64,000 nucleotides of DNA, from assembly GCA_005656395.1 (NCBI GenBank), contig SRSI01000077.1, forward strand, positions 186,001 through 250,000, read 5' to 3'. Of the stretch, positions 38,401 through 48,252 are shown piece by piece. The position numbers and the translations under genes were made by a program. The stretch is from Strongyloides papillosus. Taxonomy: Eukaryota; Nematoda; Chromadorea; Rhabditida; Strongyloididae. Each line of letters starts with the position of its first letter. Positions within the stretch are counted from its first letter, which is position 1. The notes beneath the pieces were generated by a model. The model made no database searches. It was given only the letters and a program-made list of their open reading frames with translations, and had not been told where the DNA came from.

Positions 38401-41400
38401 GGATGTAACTCATCGACAAGATGATGAAGTAGCTTCTACAAACTCTAGTGATCATGTCGTATCCTTTGTTGAAGATACCATTGATAATGAGAATATTCAA
38501 CATAAATTAAAAAGAACCAAAACACCACATTACTCAAAAGATTTCAAACCATCTTTAGTTAGAAAAATTTCAAATAATGATGTCGGTATCGAAGATGAAG
38601 AGGAATTATCTCATAAAAGTGCATCCCAAAATTCCGAATCTCCACAATCATCTGAACATCTTGTATCATTTGATAGTAGTTTTGTCGATAATGAAGATTC
38701 TCCTGTAAAATTAAAGCGAGTTAAGACTCCTCATTATTCTAAAACAGAAAGACCTTTTTCATTACGTAGAGATTCCCATGCATCTAGTACCACCTCTGAT
38801 TATGGAACTCATATAAAATTTGCTGATGATACTATTGATAATAGTGAGACAGAGTCAAAGTTAAAACGTACGAAAACTCCACACTATAAAAAAGACCATC
38901 GACCATCATTATCTAGTGGTGGGTCAAGTTTTATATTTTCTAATGATGACGAGGATGAAGAAGTTGATGAAGGAGATGCTAAAAAAACGTCTTGTGCGGT
39001 TTCTTTTGCTGATCATATACCAGAAGAAACGTTATCTTGTAAATTAAAAAGAATTAATACGCCGCACTATAAGAAAGGTATCCGGTTAAGCTCAAGTAAG
39101 ATGAGTTTGTCAAATGATGAAATTGATAACTTCGATTGTCCGTCAGATGTTAGTTCTACTGATGATAACAAATTATGTAACACCTCTCTAACTAATAAAA
39201 ATGAGGTGGACCTTGAAATGACAGAAGTAGATAACGACAACAATTTTAACAATTCAACAATCATTTCTAGTGATATTGATTTATCTCCACTCAATACCAC
39301 TGAACGTTCCTTTGTTTTAAAGCTATCATCAAAGAAGAGACGTGTTAAATTTGAAGATTCCTGTAATAATGATAATAACAAGTCAGATAATTGTAAATTG
39401 AATAGAAAAAACACCCCACATGTACGTAGGGTAAAGAAGGTTGAAACAAAATAATTGTCATATAGAAAATACTATATATACATATTTTTTTAACAAAATT
39501 TATATCTAATCAAAAAAAAGTTCTAAAACTACAATCCGAATTTTACATATATCTATTTATTACACACATATTACTTATATTTTTTATACAAAAAAGAGAC
39601 ATTTTATTTGGCCTGAAAAATTTATATCAAAAACTTCTTCATAAAGTCAGGGTAACTTTGGTAAACATCATAAAGAAATATATTTTATTTTGTAACTCAA
39701 CCTCTTTTCTATCATTTGCGTGCAAAGTGAAAGCCTATTATAACTAAAATTATATTTTTAAAATTTTTTTTTAACAAATACTTATACTTCTGTACATATA
39801 GTTATATTTCAGTAACTGTGATTGTGCTATTTGAAATCTTTTTTTTTCGATTTTCATTATTTTTAAAATGTAGTAGTACAAGTGGTTCAGTCTCTCTGTC
39901 CTTTTGCTTTAATTAAAATAACGCTTATCTTAATACATATTTTATTTGTCTATCTCTACCCTTTTTTTGTTTTTTAGCTACTTTTTTTTAAATACTTTTC
40001 TAATTTCTATTTCATTTCCAGAGTGACTTAACTACAACTCAACAACAACAAAATAATAATTTAATGGAAATTAAACGAATTAGAGTAAGAAGAGATGAGA
40101 AAAAAAGTATTGGTTTGACTATTGCTGGTGGTATAGAATGTACACCTTATAAAGAGAATGATTCTGGAATATTTATATCAAAATTGACACAAGATGGTCC
40201 AGCAATGGTTGCTGGATTGAGGATTGGTGATAAAATTATACGAGTTAATGATATTGATGTACAGAATATACGTCATGACCAATTTATTGAATGTATGAAA
40301 AATGCTGGAGACATTTTTGTTCTTACAATACAACGTGATAATAATACTAACTTTACACCTACACCAATTTCATCACCTCTCCCTGAACCACCACAATCTC
40401 TTAGTACATCATTCATTGATAGTGACAATAAAAAAAGAGAATTAATGAATTTTATTGTTACTCGTGATTATAGTGGTTCACCTGGTTTTGCTATTGTTGG
40501 GGGACAGGGAATAACTAAAGAAGAAGTTATAATTGTATCATCAGTTACTTCAGGCGGTCCTGGTGATAAAGTTGGTTTAAAAGTAGGAGATATTCTATTA
40601 AATATTAATGGTACAAGCGTTAAAGGAATACGTCATGATCAAGCTGTAACTTTGTTAACTGGTTCTCCTGGACAAGAAGTTAAAATAACAGTCTTAAGAG
40701 ATACATGTATTATTCCTCCAGTCATTACACCAGTGACTTCACCTATTCCACCATTGTGTAATAGTACTTCTTCACTATCAATGTTCTCAACAAATCCTCT
40801 CAAAACAATAGTCTTTGGAGAACCTTCATGGGATGGAAAGATTGAGGATGTTGAATTACAAAGAGATTCCAATAAATCACTAGGTCTTTCTATAGTTGGT
40901 GGTGTTGATCAATGTTCTCATCCATTTGGTATCGAAAAACGAGGTGTGTTTATATCGAAAATAACACCTAACTCCCCAGCAGCATATTGTGGGAAATTAA
41001 GAATTGGTGATAGAATTTTATCTGTTAATGATAAAGATATAAGGAATGCAAAACACAAAGATGCTGTTGATATTTTAAAAGGTAGTGGTCCAGTAATAAA
41101 AATGGGTATTCTTCATGAACCTCAACCAAGTGGTCTCAAAGAAGTATATATTAAAAGAAGAACAACAAACGAATCATTAGGGTTGGTTATTTGTGGTGGT
41201 ACTAGGAGTCCTCAGGCAAATCCAACTGACAAAACTGATGAAGGTATATTTGTTGAAAGAGTTGATCCTACCAGCTGTGCTGCTGAGTGTCTCTCAATAC
41301 AAAATGGTGTAAGAATCCTTGAAGTTAATGATGATTCAATACTAGGATGTACTCAAGATGAAGCTGCATCTTTACTTAGAAATTCAGGGACTCATGTTAG

Positions 41401-42641
41401 GCTGTTAATATGTGATGGATTTAATAAATCAACTGTAAGTATATAGCATTTTAAATTAACAAGTAGTTTAATTTGCTTCTTTTTTTGTTCGGCATGCTTT
41501 TTACGATTATTTTTTTACGCTTGCTTATTTTCCAAATTTCTTTAGAGTATAACCCCAAAATCACCTATCCTTAACACTAATGAAGTTTCATCCGCAATTA
41601 ATGCTCCTGAATCCGCCCCTGAATTTGGGTCTGAAGAAATCCTTGCTTCTTCTCCAAATTTAAATATCACTCTTCCAGCGACAAATAATGCACCACTCTC
41701 AGTCGACAGTCATTCGACGTTAAACACTACTAGTGATTTCACTTCGACAACACCTCAACCTCCAGCTTATGATTCTCATAAATTTAAATCAAATATAGCT
41801 TTTGAAGATGCCGTACCTTTAATTTCATCTACCCCATTGCCGCCAGCTGAAGATGAATCTAAGGTTTGAAAGAATTATCCTTTATTTAACTTATTAATTT
41901 TTTTTCGATAATTTATAGATTCCAAAAATAAAAATTCCACCCCCTGTTGCTCCAAAACCAATAACATTAAATCACTTATCTCAATCAACGACACAAAATA
42001 CTTCCTCAAATAATGAAAAAAAAGATGAAAAATCGGAGGGGAAATCTATTGATACTCAAAATGCCGAGCTTTTACCTTTTTCATCTAAAATAAAAAAATT
42101 TGAAAGTGAAATATCATTTGCTTCAAAAAATACCCCGATTAAAAAAGATGTGCATTCAAAAAGTTCTACATCAATACCATCTAAAAAACCACTTATTACA
42201 GAGGATGAAATAAAAAAGATGAAGGAAGAGGAAAATAAAAAGATGAATTATCTTACGAATCAAAATGATATTCCTTCACCGGTCATTGAAGGTAATTTTG
42301 ATCAGATGATTAGCAAAATACCAATTCCAGTCAATGGTCCAACCGTTGTACGAACAAAGAAGGCTGAAACGAGACTTGCTAATGCTACATTAAATCAAGG
42401 TACTAATGATGTTTCACCATTAACAGCAATTGAACAACATGCTTTAGAACTAAAAAAACGCCAGGAATGGAGGCAAGCAAGATTGAAAAGCATTGATAAT
42501 GATATGGCTAAAACTGAGGAAATGCTTAATAGTTTTCAACGTATCAATAGCAGAGTTGGAAACATGAGTGAGGATGGTAGTATACCATCAACACCAATAC
42601 CACGTCCACTCAATGATTCCTCAAACAAAACTGAACAATAG
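35422..42641 (+). CDS. let-413: LAP-family polarity scaffold, Scribble/LET-413 homologue (LRR + module array + four PDZ)
   Basis: Six exons (35422-35991, 36042-37079, 37382-39430, 40022-41434, 41546-41863, 41919-42641) are all in phase 0 and give about 2036 residues. The N-terminus MPFMCMPFMACNRQVDSIDRR is followed by roughly 16 leucine-rich repeats to about residue 400 (DLSSNPITRLP, LDVSENKLVSLP). From the end of exon 2 through exon 3 runs an array of eleven degenerate modules: a V-x-F motif, an acidic IDNE stretch, then KLKRTKTPHYSK. Exon 4 encodes four PDZ domains, starting near residues 1234, 1361, 1492 and 1590. The tail is Pro/Ser/Lys-rich. LAP proteins define the basolateral membrane and junctions of epithelia. 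Exon 3 could instead end at its own stop (39452-39454), giving a form without PDZ domains, because the donor gtaaag at 39431 is only moderate. Confidence 0.92.
36795..39430 (+). repeat. Eleven degenerate tandem protein modules (VxF...IDNE...KRTKTPHY) in the Scribble linker
   Basis: The coding sequence repeats a module of about 45-75 residues: KVHF...RHNTPHPK at the end of exon 2, then ten copies in exon 3. These are HVSF, IVSF, VVSF, EVSF, GVMF, VVSF, LVSF, HIKF, AVSF and RVKF, each followed 10-30 residues later by KxKRxxTPHY or a close variant. Only the VxF, IDNE and TPHY ends are conserved; the Ser/Asp-rich spacers differ. Codons differ between copies, so the duplications are not recent. 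Confidence 0.85.
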
Positions 42642-43298
42642 AAAGAGTAACAAATTAATAGAGTTTTTATCAATGAATCAGAAGGAAATTCTTCCCCCTA
42701 CTTTTAGCCTTATAAACAATATAACACATTCAACCATCAAAATAAATTAACAAAAAAAAGTAACTCTCTTGACATATCTATATCTTTAGAAGTTGAGATA
42801 TCTCGTGCATGCGATTTCACTTTTGTACGATGATTTTCAAGTACACCTTTTATACTAAATTTTATTTATCTTTTATCTTTTGTTAAAGTTTCTTATTTAT
42901 TTCCTTATATGTGCCTATAATTATAATTGTAGACGTTTTTTTTGTAAATTGCACAAGAAATTAAAAGTAATAATAGCTATCATAAAAGTTTTTTTATATA
43001 TTCAAATGATAGTAAAAATTTTTGTCCAAATAAATAAATTTTAATATTAATTTTGTTGTCTTTCTTACTAACTTAACTACACACAATTTACTTTCTTCTA
43101 TCTTTTTTTTTTATTAAATCAAACAAATTCTTCAGTGATGGCTTGGTAAATTCTCGTATAAACTTTGCAAAAGTAATATAAAACAAACGAATATAAGTTT
43201 TTTTGACAAGAAGGTGTTGTAATATTTATTATACAATTAACCATTATTTGTAATTCAATATTCTTAATTTCTCTAACTTTTTTATTAATCATTAAAAT
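42642..43298. other. Spacer: 3' UTR of the Scribble gene and upstream of the PUF gene
   Basis: The first half probably contains the Scribble 3' UTR, including a less AT-rich piece near 42800-42850. An AATAAA near 43030 could be its polyadenylation signal. The remainder is the AT-rich upstream region of the PUF gene. No open frame of interest. Confidence 0.45.
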
Positions 43299-44737
43299 AT
43301 GGAGCTAACGGAGGAGGAATATATTAATATGTGGAAGGCATTTTACGGTGCCCCAACACAAACACAATCATTTAACAACAATAACAATAATCGCAGTTTT
43401 CCTAAATCATGCTTTAACGAAGATGGGAAATTGTACAGTTCAATGTCATCAATTCTAGAAAATAAAGTATTTGATGATTTTTTGGAAAATAAGTCAACGT
43501 GCAAATATTTAATTTCAATCATTCCCTTCTTCTACACTACTGAAAGGGATGAGTTGTTTAAGTTTCTTAGTGAGAAGGAAAGAATTAAAAACTATTCACA
43601 GGATACAATAGGGAATCATTTTGTACAGGCTTTAATTAAAACATGTAATGATGATGAGTTATTGATTATAAGGGATGCATTAATGGATGATATTGTTGGA
43701 TTATCTAAAAATCGTGATGCATGTCGTGTTGTTCAGAAGTTATTTACCCAAGCACCTTCGCACATTACAATACCATTAATACAAAAATACAGAAATTATT
43801 GTTTTGATTTATCAATGAGTCAGAATGGGAATCATGTCATGTCTGTTGTCATAAAAGTATTTGACTTTGAAGATATTGAGTTTATATTTAAAGAATTTAA
43901 TTCTAATAAAAAGAAATTGATTGACGCATCAAAGGATCAATTTGGTTGTAGAGTAATTCAATTGTCATTAAAAATTTTAGTTTCCTACATTAGTAGTAGT
44001 CAAAAACATCAAGTTGAAGGAAGGAAGCAAAATGTTCTTTCTACAATCACATGTACCTGTAAAATACTTTTAGAACATTCCAAGGAATTAATACGACATG
44101 AATTTGCAAACTATGTAATTCAACAATTAATCATATCTCATGAATTGTCGTCTTTTCTTAAGGTCATCATTAAAGATGCATTAAAGGGAAATTTATATAA
44201 TTTATCTAGAGAGAAATTTGCGTCCCACGTTATTGAAACAGCATTGGAACATTCGAGAGGTGAATGCCTTAAAATGCTTTTTGATGATTTATTTGAAGAA
44301 CTTTCCATTGATGAAAGGTAGGTGTAGTAGTATATTTGTAAATTAACAGAAAAATAATTATGTGTGGAATGTTTTTTAGTGAAAAATCACAAAAGTTGAG
44401 TACCCTTCTGACACACCAATTTGGAAATTACGTCATTCAACGAGCACTGATAGTGTCGTTAGACGTCAAGCTTGAAAAACAGAAAGGTGATGGGTCATGG
44501 TACAAACGTCTCTCATCAAAGATAATATTCCAAAGTAATGATGTTAAACAATGTGCAACGTTAAAAAGAATTCTTGAGATAATTGAAAAACAACAGAAGA
44601 TTGAATCCCATAACAAGATGGTTTCTGAAAATCCACTGTTACAGAAATTATTCGATATTAACTGCAATACAACAACAGGAAAAATTAATACTAATAATAC
44701 TCATGAAAAACTATCAAATTCGCAAACTTTAATATAG
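43299..44737 (+). CDS. Pumilio/FBF (PUF)-family RNA-binding protein
   Basis: Exon 1 (43299-44317) and exon 2 (44380-44737) join in phase 2 to about 458 residues. After an Asn-rich N-terminus come helical PUF repeats with recognisable RNA-contact helices: GNHFVQALI, DACRVVQKLF, GNHVMSVVI, GCRVIQLSL, FANYVIQQLI, FASHVIETAL and GNYVIQRAL. PUF proteins bind UGU-containing elements in mRNA 3' UTRs and repress translation or promote decay, often in the germ line. The protein is short, with little outside the repeat domain, like C. elegans PUF-3/PUF-11 or FBF rather than the long Pumilio N-terminal forms. The intron falls between the last repeats. PP4R2 follows on the same strand 380 bp later. Confidence 0.9.
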
Positions 44738-45115
44738 AGATATATATTTTTATTTTTGTGAGATAGTTTTAATTATTATTTATAATCATTTAAAATATAT
44801 TACATAAATTACCAGATTTTTATAAATAAAAACATTAACTTTTAATTGTCTTAAAGATCTCTTTAGTAACTTGTTTTCCATCGATTATGTTATAATTTTT
44901 GCAAAAAAGAAAACAACTTTGTAGCATATTGTTAAAAACAATGCCCTGTTATTCTAACACAAACATAACTTGATGCATGTCATATCTTTAAAAAATAATA
45001 ATAAAATCGAAATTCCTGAGAGGAAAAGCTCCTACTTTATTCCAACATAAGGTTAAGTAATTTTACTTTTAAAGATACATACATTGTATTATCAGTTTCA
45101 TTTGTATCGATCATC
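44738..45115. other. Spacer between the PUF and PP4R2 genes
   Basis: AT-rich 3' flank of the PUF gene and upstream region of the PP4R2 gene. A tatcag acceptor-like site about 20 bases before the PP4R2 ATG could be a trans-splice site. Nothing else is seen. Confidence 0.4.
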
Positions 45116-45864
45116 ATGAGTGAGGTAAATGGTGGTCCTGATAATGAAAAATCTATAATTAGAAAAAGATTATACAATGCAAATGCTGCATTAAAAATTA
45201 TAGCTGATGATAGTAAAGTATGTTTTATTATGTAAAAACGGTATTTTAATTTGCTAAATTTTAGGATGCTGAATTAAAAGAAGAGATAACGTTACATGTA
45301 AGAGATTATTTTGGTTTTGTAAGCACTTATGGTGTGACTATTTTTAAATGGGAAATCGTTAAACCATCAGTATTGTATATGATTGAATATTTATACAGAG
45401 AAGTTCTGAAAAGAAATCTTGCCCATCTTGCAACTGAGACGGAAAGGGCAATGTTACAGAAGGATGATAAAATAAAAGAGTTGAAAGATTACATCGTAGA
45501 AAAAATTAAAAATTTTGAGGAGGCACCTTTTACGATTCAAAGATTAAGTGAAATTATTTATAAAGCTGAAATGTATAATTTTATTTATCCATTATTAAAT
45601 GCCATTACTAAAATCGTTAGTGTAATCACAACACAAACTCCTCTTGGAGTTAGAATAACTGGAGTAAATGAAGAAGAGGTGGTGGATGAAAATATTTCAC
45701 TTCCAACACCTACTTTACATCTTAAAGTTGATGAATTAGATGATGATATAATGATAACAAAACGTCCTAATATTGGTGGTATTGAAAATTGTTTCATATC
45801 ATCAGAGACAATCATTGCAGAAGTTGAGGAAGTGAAGAATATCGATACATCAGAAGAAAAGTAA
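45116..45864 (+). CDS. ppfr-2: Serine/threonine-protein phosphatase 4 regulatory subunit 2 (PPP4R2-like)
   Basis: Exon 1 (45116-45217) and exon 2 (45265-45864) join in phase 0 to 233 residues. The segment KIKNFEEAPFTIQRLSEII matches the PP4R2 family signature (PFTIQRL). It is preceded by the helical VRDYFGFVSTYGVTIFKWEI region and followed by YPLLNAITKIVSV. The C-terminus is acidic. PP4R2 bridges or stabilises the PP4 catalytic subunit with PP4R3, and the complex acts in centrosome maturation, snRNP assembly and DNA-damage recovery. The protein is shorter than vertebrate PP4R2 because the acidic tail is brief. Its stop lies 103 bp from the stop of the convergent innexin gene. Symbol by homology to C. 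elegans naming. Confidence 0.85.
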
Positions 45865-45967
45865 AAAAAATTAATTTTATTTATGTTAATACAATTTTTA
45901 TAAAACAATGTTATTATTGATAATAAAAGTATGTTGGATAATTGAGTCTTCTAATGATACTATGTTC

Positions 45968-47267
45968 TTAAAGAGTCGTTGAATTTGGGCTGTCTGTTAC
46001 AGCCTGGCTATGATTATCTGAAATTTTTTGTTTATACCTTTGATATAATTCTGTTATCATCTCTCCTACTAGTAAATCTCCACCATTTGTCTAAAGAAAC
46101 ATTTAAATATATAGTTGAAGAAAAAGTTTTGCTCTTACCTGTACTAATCTGAGTAGGAATACTCCATCAGGACGAAGAAATTTACGTATAAAACCATTAA
46201 CAATATTCATTTCATATGGACTTATATGATCACCTACTGCTCCGGTACATCTTAAATATTTAACAATATAATCACGCTGATTTGTTGTTATATAAGTAGC
46301 TAATGTCCACCATAAAAGTGAGAGAATTGTTATGAAACCAACAAGTGCAAACCAAAACCACATAAAAATAAAAATTTTTTCATTAAACATATTAATCATT
46401 AATACACATTGAACACTCCATCTATGAATATTACCTAACACTCTGACATTAAAATCACACATCGTAACACGAGGAAAATGTCCTGATTCTTCCCATTCTC
46501 TACCATTGATTAAATCTTGAAGAATACCATATCCCCAAAAAGTGTATTGTGGTCCAAGGAATGCATTTAAAATAACAAATTGAAGGAATACATTAAGAAC
46601 ATAAAGAAATTTTGTAAAGCAATATAGTCCAACAAGATAGTAACCAGATGTTTTTCCAATAATAATATCACTAAATGAATTATGTTTTATTTCTTTTTGA
46701 ATTTCTAATGCTTCTATCATATGGTTAACAGCTTTCATTACCTGTACATCTCTTGATCCTTTATCAAATTTTTTCTTAACTAATGCGGCACTGTTAAGTA
46801 TACTTTTAACATTTATACCTATAAATAAAAGTTTATTGTAAAAGTATTTTTACAATTTATTTATAAAATTTTTATTTACAACCTGCATAACTTCTTAAAC
46901 TTTTCCACATTAATAAAGGTATTTTAAATGATAATGCCTGTATTAACAATACTATAGGAATCCATTGATAATAATTTATATTAACTTTATCCTGACTATT
47001 AAAAAAGCATTCATCATCATCACAATTAGGAGTATGGTATGTTGAATGAATAAAACAATAATTTTCAGCATAACTCTCCCATTGTGGTTCAAATTCTGGT
47101 GGAACCCAACATTGTATTGGTTGCTGGACATAGATGATAGTCATAATACTAATAGAGATGGTTATAAATATTATTGGAGTGTAATAGTAACTAATTTTAT
47201 CTACCTCATCACCACCGTAATCTTTTTTAGAAAAAAAAGGATAAATATCGCCAATAAAAAAATCCAT
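45968..47267 (-). CDS. Innexin (invertebrate gap-junction channel subunit)
   Basis: Exons 47267-46883, 46818-46139 and 46090-45968 join in frame to 395 residues. Family landmarks are DKISYYYTPIIF entering TM1, the extracellular YVQQPIQCWVPPEF with conserved Cys, and NYCFIHSTYH. The innexin signature YYQWIPIVLLIQA lies at TM2. Two further hydrophobic segments sit in exon 2, with Cys pairs in the second loop (MCDFNVR...WSVQC). The C-terminus is TNGGDLLVGEMITELYQRYK. Innexins form electrical and metabolic gap junctions. A 3' acceptor (ttttatag) ends at 47269, two bases before the ATG, suggesting trans-splicing at this start. Exons 2 and 3 can also accept the upstream alternative first exon at 48252-47862 in the same phase. 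Confidence 0.93.
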
Positions 47268-47464
47268 TCTATAAAATGTATAAAAAAACAAAATATTTTC
47301 GAAATAAATTTTAAGCGTCAATATTGCGACTTTTTATTAAAAAAGTTTTAATTCAACAAAATAAATATGAATATGCTATTGTTGTGTAAAAATACTACCA
47401 CTAAATATGGTTTATGATCAATATTTTTTAATATGAATACTATATTTTAATTATATGTTTTCGT

Positions 47465-47596
47465 TTACTCATTGTTAATATAGAAATCAAATCTGTTAAC
47501 AATTTCTGCGCATGTTTTAGTCATATAAAATGCACCGCAAATCCACTGAAATTTTTTGAATGAACTTATTTTACGCTCCATTTGAATTGTCGACAT
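47465..47596 (-). CDS. Small ORF of 43 codons between the two innexin first exons
   Basis: This is an ATG-to-stop frame (MSTIQMERKISSFKKF..., ending RFDFYINNE) with less AT-biased codons than its flanks. A splice-acceptor-like tttcag lies inside it at the QW codons. No family is recognised. It sits in the region that would be the intron between innexin exon 1B and shared exon 2. It may be a microprotein gene, a terminal exon, or chance. Confidence 0.3.
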   Translation of the reverse strand: MSTIQMERKISSFKKFQWICGAFYMTKTCAEIVNRFDFYINNE

Positions 47597-47861
47597 ACAA
47601 TGTATTCCCACTTTTATGTAATAAATAAACATTTAAGATGTAATAAAAAAGAAGACCTTTGAAAAAGTTATGTTAAATAAAAATAATAAAAATTGACATA
47701 AAACAGCATGAATAATTTTACAATATCACTTTTAAAAGTATTTTCCACTATTGTGCGTTGCAAATAGAGATTGCCTAAGATTATTTCAAATTTTTATTAG
47801 TTCAAATTATTTTATATAAACATTTGTATTTTTTAAATAATTTTGTCTAATAATAACTAAC

Positions 47862-48252
47862 CTGAATCAAAGTTAAAAGTTCTCCATATTATGGATGGAG
47901 TATAAAAGAGAAATGCTTGTAAAGCCAAAACTAATGGAACCCATTGGTAATATCCTACTTTTGTTTCTGGCGTTTCACGGAGTGAGTATGATTGATCAAT
48001 ATCAGATTCTTCGGGTAAAAAATATGATCCTTTTATAAAACAATACGTTTCAGCATATTTCTCCCATGCACCAGTGAATTGTGGTGGAACCCAGCATTGT
48101 ATAGGTTTACCAACATATTGTGTAGCAGCCAACGTAACTGCAGCTAATACTAATATAGTAGCTGTGTAATAGTAATTTAAACGATCAACAATATCATTTG
48201 ACTGATATGATCGTCGGATTTTTGCCATATATGGCAAAATTGCTCCGATCAT
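47862..48252 (-). CDS. Innexin N-terminal half: alternative first exon (1B) of the innexin locus
   Basis: This 391-bp exon encodes MIGAILPYMAKIRRSYQSND, then DRLNYYYTATILVLAA, YVGKPIQCWVPPQF, and YYQWVPLVLALQAFLF, ending at a donor (TTCAG|gttagt) in phase 1. No matching second half lies between it and the next innexin exon. The only downstream innexin exon, at 46818, starts in the phase it needs. Joining gives ...NFDS-G-INVKSIL, matching the family's usual G-I/V junction. I therefore read it as an alternative first exon with its own promoter, giving a second innexin isoform of about 397 residues. The other reading is a truncated duplicate. Exon 1A and 1B proteins are clearly diverged, so any duplication is old. 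Confidence 0.75.

Noticed and set aside
37487..39454. Independent 655-codon gene inside the Scribble locus
   Set aside because: The apparent start is TTG and the frame continues upstream to a perfect acceptor at 37381. The VxF...TPH module begins already in exon 2, so it is an exon of the same gene.
46103..47321. Two separate innexin fragments
   Set aside because: The stop after the first part lies in a short phase-1 intron. Joining restores the continuous innexin sequence AGINVKSIL.
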